A DNA stretch of 64,000 bases from Azolla caroliniana (lineage: Eukaryota > Polypodiophyta), in NCBI GenBank assembly GCA_043228905.1, contig JBHGNT010000008.1, positions 3,720,001-3,784,000 on the forward strand. The letters run 5' to 3'. Below, piece by piece: positions 25,101 to 37,200 of this stretch (position 1 is its first letter; every line of letters begins with the position of its first letter). A program made the position numbers and the translations under genes. The notes beneath the pieces are model-generated. The model was not told the origin of the DNA. It was given only the letters and a program-made list of their open reading frames with translations, and searched no databases.

Positions 25101-28100
25101 TGGTCATTGGCCATGTGTAAATATGCCCAAATGACCTAAAAGCTACTTATCAATAAGAACGGGTCCCAAATCTCTCGTAATGAGATAGGACTTGGGTTTC
25201 CTCTCCATTTCTCTGCCCAGTTTTCTCTACTTTTTCTCTCCTCACACAACAGCCCACTCCCTTGGTGTTTTGGATCTGACCACACTATCATCATCTCTCT
25301 TTAAAACTACAGTGATGGTGTTTAACACCACTCAAGCATGGGTAACAAGATCAGAACCAAAATTCTTCTTGGGAGAGGAAAAGGGGGAATACACACGCTC
25401 CTACACATACCTAGGAGTAGTAACATTTACAGGGCCTAGGTTCTCCTTACAGGAGGCTGCTTGTGCCCGACTTTCTCGTGGGTATGCAGTGTGAGAAAAG
25501 CTGTTAATAGCAGCAGCGGAAGACTTAAAACAAAATAGGCACAGCCAAGCTGTGAGAAGGCTGTTAGACAGCAGTAGAAAAAATGGTTGCAAAGAGTAGA
25601 GACACAGCCAAGGAATAGAGCTTGTTTTAAGTAGCAAAAAAGAAAATGAAAACTTATACAACAGAGGCTGGTATAGCCTATTTATACAAAATTGGGGAAT
25701 GTGGGTGAAATGGCTGTTTGGTAGTTAAGTGACTCTTGTACTACCAAACAGGTACAAAAAACTAGGAATATCTTGGAAAAGGTAGAAGAGAGAAAAGGCA
25801 TTTAAAGCATTGCAGATTCTAGAGAGAGAAGGCATTTAAAGAGTTGCAGATTCTAGAGAGAGAAGAATCTGAGAAAAGAGAGAATGTAGTACAAAGATAA
25901 TAAATATGAAAGAGAGTGCAGGGCTGGAGCTGCCACCCTCCAACATGCAGATCAGAACCAAAATTCTCCTTGGGAGAGGAAAAGGTGGAATACACACGCT
26001 CCTACACATACCTAGGAGTAGTAACATTTACAGGGCCCAACGACTACTTGTTTCCAACAGCTAGTTAGCCCAACGGCCATATCTTGGCCTTTATAAAGAG
26101 GAACTTTCTCCTCATGTAAATGTAAGTGATCTCTGTATTTTCTCCCTCTAGTTGTGACATACCAATGTATATTACTGAACAGATGTGCCTTCTCATTTTT
26201 CTTTATGGTATCAGAGCATAGATCCGCCCCTTTGCAAAACCCTAGATCCACCCTTTTGCTGGTATGACAGCGATTGGAACAGCACTGTCCTAGCATCCAA
26301 GAGAGGAAAGGGGGATTTTTTTTCCATTTGGGATGACATTGCTATGTGATTGAGAGGTGACTTGAGAAAAGAAGTCAGAAGAGGAGAGCAGAGATAGGCC
26401 AAGTTGAGAAGATGGATGAGGTGTTCTCAAAATTGAATGAGGATGAGGTGAAAACATTGTAGCATCTGGAGGTGTGACATGGACACAACCACCACCCCGA
26501 CTTGAACTCCTCCAAGTTGAGTTCAAACTCGATGGACCAGCCACATACTTGAGCTGGTCGCGTCGGATTATAGGTGCCTTGGCAGGGAGAAGCCTTGACA
26601 GCTACCTAACGGGAGAAGAGAAAGAACCTCTTGTCATAATGAGCAATGAATGGAAAGCATGGAGAGCTACCCACATGTCTTTGTACACGTGGCTTCTCAA
26701 CTCCACGATTCCATCAATCGCCACGACAATTGATGGAATTTTAAGTGTGAAGGAGATATGGGAGAAATTGCAAAAGACGTATGCTAGGAGGGGAAACAAC
26801 ATGAGAGTATTTCAAATTGAGCAAGAGATAGATGATGTTTGGCAGGGAGATAGGATGATTCAGGAATATGCGATAGAGCTGGAGCGTCTATGGGCAGAAT
26901 ACGATCATTTCTCGCCTGTGACAGTGTGCAATGATCCTCAATGTAAGAGCATGGAAATTTCTGCTCAAAGAAGAACCATGCAATTTTTGAAACATTCTCA
27001 ACAAAATAGAGACATTCATTGTTGGTATGCTGAAATGCAGCAATGGTTCGAGTCACATGGCATGAGTATAAATGCACTACCCCCGTTCCAATATAGTTTG
27101 GACTGACCCCATCTAAATATGACCAAAGTGGACAAGAATAGAGATCTGAACTGATATTATTAACTTGGAAAACAAGATAACATGGATCAGCCCCAAAATA
27201 CCACTTGGAACAAAGATGGCCGACTATAAGATACACTTCTTACACATGTCGGAGGATGTATTCATCATCAGGCAACCTTATATGGACATACATCTATCCT
27301 ATGCATTGCGTAGTGTGATAGGGCAGCTACGAACTTCATCACATCAGTTACAGATTGAGGTAGGCAGATATACACGACTACCTCTAGAAGAGAGAATTTG
27401 CCAATTGTGTCATCAAGGAGTGGAATCCAAAGAACACTATGTTTGTCACTGTAGTGTCTTTTATGAAATCAGAGGGAGATACCATTGCCTCTTTAAACAA
27501 GGCTTTGGCCCACTACGCAAGGTAATGGAATATGAGGACCAACGATGCCTAGGACTTTTCTTGCTAGGGCTCAAGAGACATCGGGAAAAGTTGTTGAAGA
27601 ATACAGCCACACAAGCTCATTCACAAAGAACAATCACAACTTTCTTTACCCCCATCAACCCTAATTCTACAAGTCAATCAGGGGATACACAAATGGGCTC
27701 CCGACCAGGACATAACAAAGGGGTTACAATTGATCAGGCAATAGCAATTTGCCATGCACGTAGGCCTCGGCCCCATGGACCACGACCTCGACACCCTTGT
27801 CATCGACAAATAAAAGCCATTATCTCCCGCCATCGTAGGTGCTTCCCTTGCTTCGGAGACATCTCCATTTTGGATCAACCTATGCTAGAGATCTTTCGAG
27901 GACAAAAGCTACAATATATCTAACTTGAGAATCTCACATGTGCCGAAGACCAGATTCCCTAGTCTCTTTTTATCTTATATACTTTTATATTTACGGAGTA
28001 TTATTTAGTTTCTTTTTTTATTTGTTGTTCTCAAAGACAAGACTACACTTAAGATGTAATCTCTTATTTGGTCTTATAGGCCATCTTGGCCTCTTAAAAG

Positions 28101-31100
28101 ACGATAATATATCTTTCTTTCTCTTTCACTGGGGTCCTGTAAATATTACTGCTTGATATGTGTAGGATCATGTGTATGCCACATTTTTCTCTGTCAATAT
28201 GGATTTTGGTTCTAATCTTGTTGTCCGCTTGAGTGCTGTTAAATCCCATCACCTCAGTTTACTAATCGTTTTTTGTTCACATTAATTGTAGGGCATCTAG
28301 ATGTCTTTTTAGTTCCTCCAATGTTTCATAGCCATAGATAAAGTGGTCAGTTCTAATCCATCATAATTTTGCACCTTTCCAAATTGTAACCAATTCACTG
28401 CATTCCTCATCATTTATCTTCAAAAGGCCAAAGTTACCTGTGAGACAGAAAATTACAGCCTTGTGAATCTCATCAGCATTCGTGATTTTCGCAGCACGCA
28501 ACATACATGTGTATTGATATAAGAAGGCCTAGTTATAAATCCATCCTACAGCATGTGGAATATGAGTGGGTTCCCTTTCCATGCATGAAACAATGGAAAT
28601 GATGAGAAAACACTCCACTTTTCTCGTAGAAAATTTATATAGAAATTTCTATACATCCTATATATCAAAACTTGTACACTGGCATTGAATTTTAAACTTG
28701 AATCTGTGTATTAACTTGTATAGCCTTGATCGACTAATTGCATAATATGGCAATCATGTTGCTGATTGTGTGTTTCTTAGGTTTCTGCAATTGGCTTGGG
28801 ATGTATGGGACTATCCTTTGCTTACCATCCAATGCCATCTGAAGAGCAAAGTATTGAACTCATAAAACATGCTTACGATCAAGGAGTCACCTTCTTTGAT
28901 ACTGCTGATATGTACGGACCATTCACAAATGAAGTGTTAGTTGGAAAGGTAGAAAAGGGATCTTAAAGAACATATCCTTAATTTTATTATCAAGAACATT
29001 TATATTATTCTATACCAATTTCTCTTTTGTGATTCAACTAGGCCCTTAAACTTCTACCTCGAAAGAAAATTCAGCTTGCCACAAAGTTTGGCAATGTGTT
29101 TGAGAATGGTGAACATGTGGTGAAAGGAGGGAGGGACTATGTACGAAAGGCTTGTGAAGATAGCCTGAAGAGGTTGGATGTTAATTATATTGACCTTTAT
29201 TATCAGCATCGAGTCGACACTTCTGTTCCAATAGAAGAGACGGTATGTGTGATATCATGCATATCAATGGACGAAAACTTGCACCTTTTTCTGATATAAG
29301 TCTCAAAGAGGGCTTAAGTAAGAGATTGGCTTAGTAGAAATTAAGAAAAATTGTTAAGTTAACTTATCAGAGAAACATTTGTATCAAATAGCATTTGTCA
29401 TCATTTTCTCAACATATATTTGGCCCCATGGAGATCTTGAGAATGCTGTTTCCAAATCCTCTATACTCATTTCTATCACTCAGTTGATTAGTTTTTGGCA
29501 CATTTGTCCCTAGGAAGACGCACTTATCTCTCATTATCATAATCTTTTGTTTCTTTGTAGTTTTTTAGAATTGAAAAGTTTGCAAACTCTTCTTTGCTAT
29601 GATAAATGCAACCAATGTTTTGAGTAGAGAATGTATACAGGAGTAGGTATAAGTAGAATGCTACATTTTTCATGTAATTTTTCTAAATATAATGGGGTGA
29701 TCCACTCATAGTTATTTAGCTTTTCTCACGTTTGTTCTTATAAATAATCTTTGTTTCTCATTCTTGTAATCAATGCTTTCGTTTGTCAAAAAGGGTTAGT
29801 GATCTAGTATAATTCTCGGCCATTGGAGGTTCATACAAATGGGAACGTTTTCTGCTATTGCAATTGTCAAAACCTCTTTTTTAAGTATTTTTCCTATTGC
29901 TTTATTTGGAATTTCAGGTTTCTGAAATGAAAAAGCTTGTGGAAGAAGGAAAAGTAAAGTACATAGGTCTATCTGAGGCAAGCACTGATACTATTCAGAG
30001 AGCTCATGCAGTTCATCCTATCAGTGCTATCCAGATAGAATGGTCCTTGTGGACAAGGGATGTTGAAGATGCAATTATTCCATTATGCAGGTGATAACTG
30101 TAAATTTTACGAGGTTTATCAATTCCTCGATATACGTGAAACAATTGCAGAATGTAAATTTGTTCTGAAATTCTTTCATGCTGTCAGGTTTCTATGCATG
30201 GAAGAAACACAGCTTAGAATATGTACGATATATAAACATATATAACATATCCCCATGTGGTTCATCATGACAACATTCCTGAATATTGGGAACTTGCAAT
30301 CGTTATATCTTTCTAATTCTTACTAATACTCTACTAGCAAATTTATACAAGATTTATTTATCTTGTTTCACATTACATCAGCTTTTCTTTCACTCCAGAA
30401 GAAATGAACACATGAATGTTTGAGAACAAAGACTCTCAAGCTCTATATATCTTGTTTGTTTTACACTAGCATTTCTTTTACTTTGAAAGAAATGATGAAT
30501 GCACATTGTCCTGACCATGTTTTCTGAACTATGAAGGCAGATGTAATGTCTGTGTTAGGCGATATATTAATTTCTTATGCTATATTTTATATCAATCTCT
30601 GTGCTGTGCTTTGTCATGAGAACAGTGTATGACTGCCAATAAAGTATGTGGATGTAAATTCCATTTCTTTTGCCAAGTAATAAATGTCTTTTTTTCTTTA
30701 CTCATAGGAAACTAGGAATAGGAGTTGTGGTGTATAGTCCTCTAGGGAGAGGATTCTTCTCTGGGAAATCTAGCATTGAACAATTGCCTTCTGCCGATGC
30801 TAGATTGGTAAAGTTGTGAATTTTGTAAATGCATGTTTCTCCATAATCATGAGCTCCTAAGATATTCACATGAAGGGAGAAGTTAACTTGGAATATATCC
30901 TTGTTGGGTTTATTTATGCATATACTCAGACGAGATATCCCAGGTTCCAACAGGAGAATCTTGTGAAAAACAAGGTTTTTTTCGAGCGCATTGCAGGATT
31001 GGCATCGAAGCATGGATGTACACCTGGTCAGCTTGCTTTAGCATGGCTTCTTCACCAAGGAAATGATGTTGTACCTATTCCTGGTAAGAAAAATGCATGG

Positions 31101-31563
31101 CATATTGGTGCAATGAAATTTTTTGATGCATTGTAAGGGTTAATGGATCTATCAAGGATTATATTATTGTTTTGGGAAGACCAGCCCAAGATTCTCAAAA
31201 GTGATCATGATATCCTTCTCAGTCTTTAAAACATAGTAGAATAGCCATGGCCTTCAAACATTTTCTTCGAAATAGATTTAATCTAATAAATTTTGAAACT
31301 CGATATGTCCAAATAGTTAAGGATCTATTGATGCTGTTGTTATCAAGTTATCCATGAGATTTGAAATCCTAAACTAAAATTTTGCAGGCACATCGAAGAT
31401 CAAGAATTTCGATGAAAATCTTGGCGCTCTTAAAGTTGAACTCTCTTGGGAAGATGTGGAGGAGATTGCTAATGCTGTCCCTATAGATGAAGTTGCTGGT
31501 TTAAGATATGCTGAAAATAACTATAAATATATATTCAAATTTGCAGATACTCCGCCATTGTAA
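21939..31563 (+). CDS. aldo-keto reductase, AKR13-like (paralogue 2)
   Basis: Seven coding exons with exactly the lengths of paralogue 1: 21939-21980, 28781-28948, 29042-29242, 29918-30090, 30708-30807, 30930-31083, 31388-31563. All are in frame with GT-AG borders, giving 337 residues. Exons 1 and 2 are nearly identical to paralogue 1, and the tetrad D54, Y59, K85, H126 is kept. Exon 6 begins TRYPRF where paralogue 1 has VRHPRF, and the C-terminal segment reads [10 protein letters not shown] where paralogue 1 has YPESHYKHVF. The function should be the same NADPH-dependent carbonyl reduction, possibly with shifted specificity. Intron 1 is 6.8 kb and holds LINE, solo-LTR and copia pieces at 25304-28128. 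It keeps patches of homology to intron 1 of gene 1 on both sides. Splicing of exon 1 across this distance is assumed, not shown. Confidence 0.92.
22082..25303. other. AKR2 intron 1, left part
   Basis: Patches of homology to AKR1 intron 1 are visible (22170-22460 with 12800-13060; 24480-24650 with 13615-13795). A (GT)n/(GA)n tract lies at 22143-22178, and a 36-bp direct duplication (GAGGCCATGAGCTGGGCC) at about 23199-23272. No gene is recognised. Confidence 0.6.
25304..25489 (+). mobile_element. LINE fragment (end of RT region)
   Basis: About 186 bases closely match 61606-61790 of the LINE near the right end. They encode the post-catalytic RT segment with [16 protein letters not shown] and the YLG motif. 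An extra GTA codon is inserted in the YLGV-TFTG stretch. It is cut off at 25489 by a candidate solo LTR. Confidence 0.9.
25490..25945 (+). repeat. candidate solo LTR (456 bp)
   Basis: The segment starts TGTGAG and ends CCAACA. It is flanked on both sides by the 5-base direct repeat TGCAG (25485-25489 and 25946-25950), as expected for an integrated LTR element reduced to one LTR. It contains a CCTATTTATAC box near 25677. The caveat is that the DNA to the right is not the expected continuation of the LINE but a second copy of an earlier LINE stretch. Confidence 0.55.
25951..26037 (+). mobile_element. duplicated 88-bp LINE piece
   Basis: This repeats 25350-25437 almost exactly (ATCAGAACCAAAATTCT through ACATTTACAGGGCC), including the extra GTA. 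The extra codon shows that it derives from that local copy and not from the LINE at 58546-63310. Confidence 0.9.
26038..26990 (+). pseudogene. truncated copia element: LTR end, primer site and gag
   Basis: A TTTATAAAGAGG promoter box (about 26091) and leader are followed by TGGTATCAGAGC at about 26208, the plant copia primer binding site. A gag frame follows (26474-26985), with [35 protein letters not shown] and an [13 protein letters not shown] block, typical of the copia gag domain. Just past a C-rich MQFLK block the sequence switches to LINE DNA near 27000, so protease to RNase H are missing. It is dead. Confidence 0.85.
27002..28128 (+). mobile_element. LINE 3' end with pyrimidine-rich tail
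   Basis: This matches 62140-63290 of the large LINE. It encodes the ORF2 C-terminus in an open frame up to 27923: a zinc-knuckle-like [18 protein letters not shown], then a basic proline/arginine-rich tail. The 3' end carries the family block GGTCTTATAGGCC...GGCCTCTTA. It finishes in ATCTTTCTTTCTCTTTC rather than poly(A), before returning to AKR intron DNA related to 13870 onward. Confidence 0.9.
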
Positions 31564-33557
31564 ACTATTTTAAGGACTTGGGTAGATACTAGAACTAATT
31601 ATTAATAAAGCCCATAGGAGCAAGTATAATACCAATGTCATGAGAGAATATCAGGGAAGGAAAATCTAAAGCCAGTTATAGTTTTTTCTTGTATTTCTCA
31701 CTAGATTATGATATGTCTTTTAAGCAAACTGCTTGGCAATAGAACACCACTTGTGATTATAATGTGGTGAGTGTCGAGGAATTGCGAAAGTCCGACTTTT
31801 GGCACCAAAAAGATTCGTGTATATTTTATATATTAAATAAATGGGCTCATTTATAAGTTAGAGACTTGAATTTTTTTAATTTAAAATCTTAATTTATTTA
31901 AGCCAAAAACTTGTAATGGAGACATGGATTCATGTGTGGATAGTGATTGTTCAGCGATGGATTTCAGTGTAAAGAAGCATTGGGTTGACATCTACATAGT
32001 TGCTTTAGGGGAAGGATGTTACTCTAATACTAGTTCTGGAGAAATGGTGTCATCTGCTAATTGAGATGTCTCATGTGTTCTTTATGGTGAATAGGCAAAA
32101 GGACCCTTAAAAGGAGGATTTCACTTGGTTCATAAGCTCTTTTGTAGTGTAAGGCTTGTTTATATATTGGGTCATCACATTGAGGTCCTCTTGCCAAAGT
32201 ACTCAATAAGTACATCATTAGTTCTCTATATTGGACCTTGCCTCAAATCTTATAGGAGACCAAGCATCCCAAGGCATTAGGGCCCACCAATCCACAAGGC
32301 TTTAGGAGTTAAGCTATGTTTTGGTTCTCTTATAATCTCATTCGCATTGTGACCAATGTCAATCTTGAGCATTTTCATGCACTAAATGCCTTGTGACTTT
32401 ACTTAATGGTGTGTTCATTTTGGCCTTGATTTCATTGAACGAGAGATGAAGGCACAAGATGTGAAGGTCAATCAATAGAGAGAATAGTCCAACCATTTGG
32501 ATAAGTAGTTCCATGAATAATTGGATAATGGAGAGTGGGGGGGAAAGCCCCATTGAAACTAAGCAAATAGATATCTTTTCAAGAAATATCTATTACGCAA
32601 CCTTTTAGTTTTGAGAGAAGGAATTTTGTTTTTAAAAGCTTTACTTCATTAATATTTGCATGTGCTCAATTGTGGGCCCCAAATATAGATGGCATTGATC
32701 TTGGGTCCAAGATTGAAGGATAATAGACTTGAAAAAAATGTAAACATTTTCTTTGGTAGTCAATCAAAGTTTCTAGGTCATAAATCTAAATTATATGGGA
32801 ATTGTAAAGAATATCTAGGAACATAATAGAAAGGGAATTGTTTGTGAGCAATTTGATCAATATTCGCAACAGTTGGGATTAAGAGCTTAGTCCATGGGAA
32901 CAAGAGTGAGAAGTGATCATATATATCATCAAAGAATGTGCTCTATCAAGCACGTTCCAAAAGTTTTCAACAAGAAGAAGAAATATTCCACATTATGGAG
33001 TGTCATGCAAACATATAATTGGTGAATTGTACAAGAAACTTATTTTTGTCGTTTCTCTGTGCTGACAATGGTGATTCAATATGTTCAAGCACTCATGAGT
33101 ATAAAGTTCGGAGACAAAGGCATCTAACAAGAGGGCGCATGGGCCTGTATTGGGGAATAATACACATCTCCTAACATGATCCAGTGACCAAACAAGGATG
33201 CCAAACAAGCCACAGATCCTGAGGATTTTTGAGGAAATGAGTTTGCGTTCTTGTCATTTTGGAAAGATGAAGGAAAGGTTTAAAAGGCTCGAAAGTCTCG
33301 ATCAATATTCCGTTGTTCCCTCCATTCTGAGGCACTGGGCAAGAGGTCTAAAACCTACGTTAGCTACAAGGCTCGAGTGTCAAGAGGGACATGTGACACA
33401 TGCTTTGCCCTTCCTTCCTGTCTAGGTCTTCCTAGGAGAGGTTGGTAGTTGGGAGCTACTACAAGAATTGGGTGTGCTCGGAGATGCGGGTGTGGCAATG
33501 TTCTCCCTCTAAGGTGTTCGAGAGATGTCCGAGAGGCCGGACATTCGATACGAGTAA
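31564..33557. other. AKR2 downstream and intergenic DNA
   Basis: Up to about 32090 this is homologous to the region downstream of AKR1. Beyond that, no gene, domain or repeat family was recognised, only short scattered frames. Confidence 0.5.
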
Positions 33558-33990
33558 CAATTGGCAATGGTTCAATTCAGTTCGGGCCAATTCGAGAGTG
33601 TAAAACACAAACCGTTTTAAAAAATTTGAAACTTAAACCGAACCGAACCACGAAATCATTTAAACCGAACCATTACAAAAAAATTCAAACTCAAACCAAA
33701 AGGTTTTACAAAGAGACTTTCAAACCTTTAAACCATTAAAACTACGGTTTCGCAGTTCAGTTTTGGTTTTCAAGTTATAGATCAAAATTCAAATTTCACA
33801 TTTTAATTTTAAAAATTTCAATGTTTCAAACTTAAACATTTTAAAACCTGGTTTCAAACCATTAAACCGATAAAGGCTCAACCCGAACCGAACCGTTTAC
33901 AATAATCTGAACCCGAACCGAACTGTTTAAGCCGTTAAGCTGCGGTGGTTTCACATTGGTTCGGTTCAAACTGAACCATTGCCGATTGTG
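33558..33990. mobile_element. candidate MITE with inverted ends
   Basis: The left end CAATTGGCAATGGTTCA and the complement of the right end CAATCGGCAATGGTTCA are inverted repeats of about 27 bases with a few mismatches, about 430 bases apart. The interior is full of AACCGAACC/GGTTCGGTT phrases. Short GGTTCGG-rich elements of this kind are common non-autonomous DNA transposons in plants. No clear target duplication was found. Confidence 0.5.
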
Positions 33991-34266
33991 GGCTACGCGA
34001 GTCGGGGATGGTGTCCGGGGAGAGGCATCAAATCTAGACAAAAAAAAAAAAATTACTCTATTTTCTTTCTTTCTTATTCTTCTTCTTCTTCTTCTTGTTT
34101 GAAAGAGTGAGTAAGTATGTAGTAAATTTGCTCTGTTTTTTGTTGTTTTACTTCTGTTCTTCTTCTTTCATTTCATTCATTTTCTGATTTGGTTTTTGGT
34201 TATGTTTTTTTAGTTGAGAACAGAGGAAGGGGAAGCTTCCTGCAGCTCCTGCTGCTCCAGCAGGAC

Positions 34267-37200
34267 ATGGCCCCCCCCCCCGGCTATGGCGGTGCCCTCT
34301 CAACCCTCATCCCCCTTCCTTCGCCCCACCCTGCCCACCTCCTGCCCCACCACACGCTTTTCTGCTCCCTTCCCCCCCTCTCCTCTCGCCCCAAATGCCA
34401 GAAACTAGGTCCCATTCCATGGCACCTTTGTCTTCATCCGTTGACCTCCGACCATTTCCCAAAGACCAAGTTCCTTCCCCGAGCCGAAAGATCTGGCGCT
34501 GATAGTCTAGACGCTGCTCCTGCCCCTTCTCCTTCGGAGGAATTTAATGTGAATCTGGATGAGGATGAAGCTTCGTCGCTTCAATGCTTTGGAACTGGCT
34601 CAGATGTAGAATGCGTAGCTATTCGCAGCAACAGAGATGTTATTGTTGATGGTGTTGATGTTGATGTTGATGTTGATGCAAGAAATGTTGACCGTATGTC
34701 CATGGGAGTGAAAAGATTGTCTCCTGCCTCAGATAAAATGTTACCATTAGTCTCAGATCAAAAGTCTATTGAATGCATCGGGATGGGAACAGATGTGGAA
34801 TGTGTGATTGTTGAGAGCACAGATAACAATGTTGTTGATGCAAACACTGTCAGTAAGTCTGTTCCGACTGCCGTATTGGAGATTTCTACAGAGTCGGAGT
34901 CGGAGTTGGAGTCTGTGTCTCTATTGAATGGTCTGGGGAAGGACATAACATCATCATCTTCGTCATCTGTTCTGTTTATATGGTTGAATGAAGCATGGGA
35001 AAATGTGGTTCTGATCTCACCTTTCTTCTTTTGGGGCACTGCAATGGTGGCAATGAAGGGAGTCTTGCCTAAAGCGGGACCTCTTTTTGTTGCTTCCACT
35101 CGGCTCATTCCTTCAGGGTTTCTTTTGATTGCGTTTGCAAAATTCCAGAATCGGAAACAACCTTCGGGCCTTAATGCATGGTTTGCAATCACACTATTTG
35201 CTCTTGTGGATGCCACATGCTTCCAGGTACTGACCACTCTACTGAAATTTGATCATTAGGAATTTAGATCTGTTATCGAATGTCATATCCTAGAAAGTTT
35301 ATCTTTATTCCTGGTTATGTATCATAATAAGTGATAAATCATACATATCATATGAAATGTGGGACAGTAAAAGAAGTTACAGCATGAAAAGGATAAGGCC
35401 ACAAGATCCTTCTTGAAGATTACATATGATTTCCTATGATATAAGTGCAAAAGAGGCCTAAGAGATAAGATCTCTATTTGAAGTAATCTAATACTAGAAA
35501 CTAGCCTGGAATATGCTATAAATAGGGATCATAGATTGACATATTCGCATTCGTCGGGTTTCCCATTCGAATGCAAACGAATACAAGTATTCGTTTAACT
35601 TTAAAAAAAACAAAAAAAACTTTGTCTTTTTTAATTTTCTAGGATAAAAAAAAAGGAGCTTAAACAATAAATAGGGATAATAAAAGAGAGACTTGGGGAT
35701 TTGTCATTATTAAATTTTTATAATAAATGTATAACTTATAAATTATAAGTATTTATTTTATTTTTAATAAATAAAATAAAAGCTCATTAATTTCTCACTT
35801 TTTATTCCCTCAAAATTTATGGATATTTTTATTTTGACATTAAAAATAGTACTTCAAACTAATCATATATTCAAAGTTTATACTAATCATATTTGTATAG
35901 TAAATATAAAAATATTCGTTTTTTAAAAATTGATTAATTAAAATAAGTTTCATAAACTCTCTTGACACTATAATTTATTAATGAATAATTGTTCTTTTTT
36001 TGGTAAAATAAATTTATTTAAATAAATAAATAAATATTTTATATCTATTTTACAAAACGAATGGTTTTTTAATATTCTTAGGGCCATTTCATATTCTCGA
36101 ATATAGAGAATATTGCGCATGGAGAATATCACGAATATCACGCATGTGTCAATCTATGATAGGGATATTAAAGAACTGGTGCATCGTGGATGCAAGATAC
36201 ATTTGATGGGAGTCCCATATAGGAAGGGTATAGCCTAATTGGTTAGAGATGATGCCCACCATAGTTGTAGTGTACTTAGTATACAATACGGGTAGGCTAC
36301 CTATTTCAAAAGAATTCTACCTTTATGTTAAAAATGCTTAGAATACCTGAAGTATCAAGCTCAAATACTTTTATGGGAATTTTTTTTCCAGGAATGTCCA
36401 AAGGACCTGTTTAACATGTTCGTGTTAGCATGCAATGGGGGTGGATGGAATCACCCTTCTTGCATAGACATAGCACCAATTGTTTATTTACCATGTCAAC
36501 ATCCATCATGGACTAGTAGGATGATCAAGCGCTTGCAATAAAGCAGTCCATATTGGCAATCAAGATTTCCATTTTGAGCACTTTGGAAGATTATTTGAAG
36601 CGATAAAGCTTCATAGAACATTAGACTCTTAACATTGTGTTGTGCACTGGGTTGTTTCAGCCCCAAAGTGTAGGCCTACCACATAAAAGCTTTGATGGAG
36701 AGCCTCCCATTGTTTCCTTATTCCTTGCATGGATTCTTTGATGACACTTGATTGTTTCTGCACCAAGATATGAATGTACCAGGAGAAGTTCAATAAAGAA
36801 CCTGCCGTTGTCTTTTTCCTTACATGGCCCAACACAGCTTGAAGTATAGGAGTTAACAAGAACATCATAAGATGCTAGTTCTCTTCTGTGATGTGGGCAT
36901 GTCCATGGAGTTATGTTTTGGTCATAATTGCTCTTTCTGAATTCTGTGCAAAGCCGTCTGGTACCAATGTATTATCTGTGGCAGTTGTTTGGTGATTGGG
37001 GAAAAATCTGCTGGAAGTATACGTCACTAGGACTTGAGCTCAAGGATTGTTATTCCCACCATGCTGAATTATATTTGACCTTTATTTGTCCATCTGTCTA
37101 CATAACTTCTGCAAAAGTTCTGATAGAGTAGTTGCACGGTACTTAATGGAGCTGCTTCTGGTATTGGTGCAGGAACTGCTGTGTCTGTTAACTTGTAGAG

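Noticed and set aside
26474-27106. A single 210-residue protein
   Set aside because: The frame fuses copia gag (to about 26985) with LINE ORF2 sequence (from about 27002) by chance at a transposon junction.
29096-31136. AKR2 exons as separate small genes
   Set aside because: They join in frame with GT-AG borders into one 337-residue AKR identical in exon structure to the neighbour.
34758-35237. 159-codon antisense frame opposite transporter exon 1
   Set aside because: It is a shadow of the well-supported sense exon, with no domain and no conserved features.
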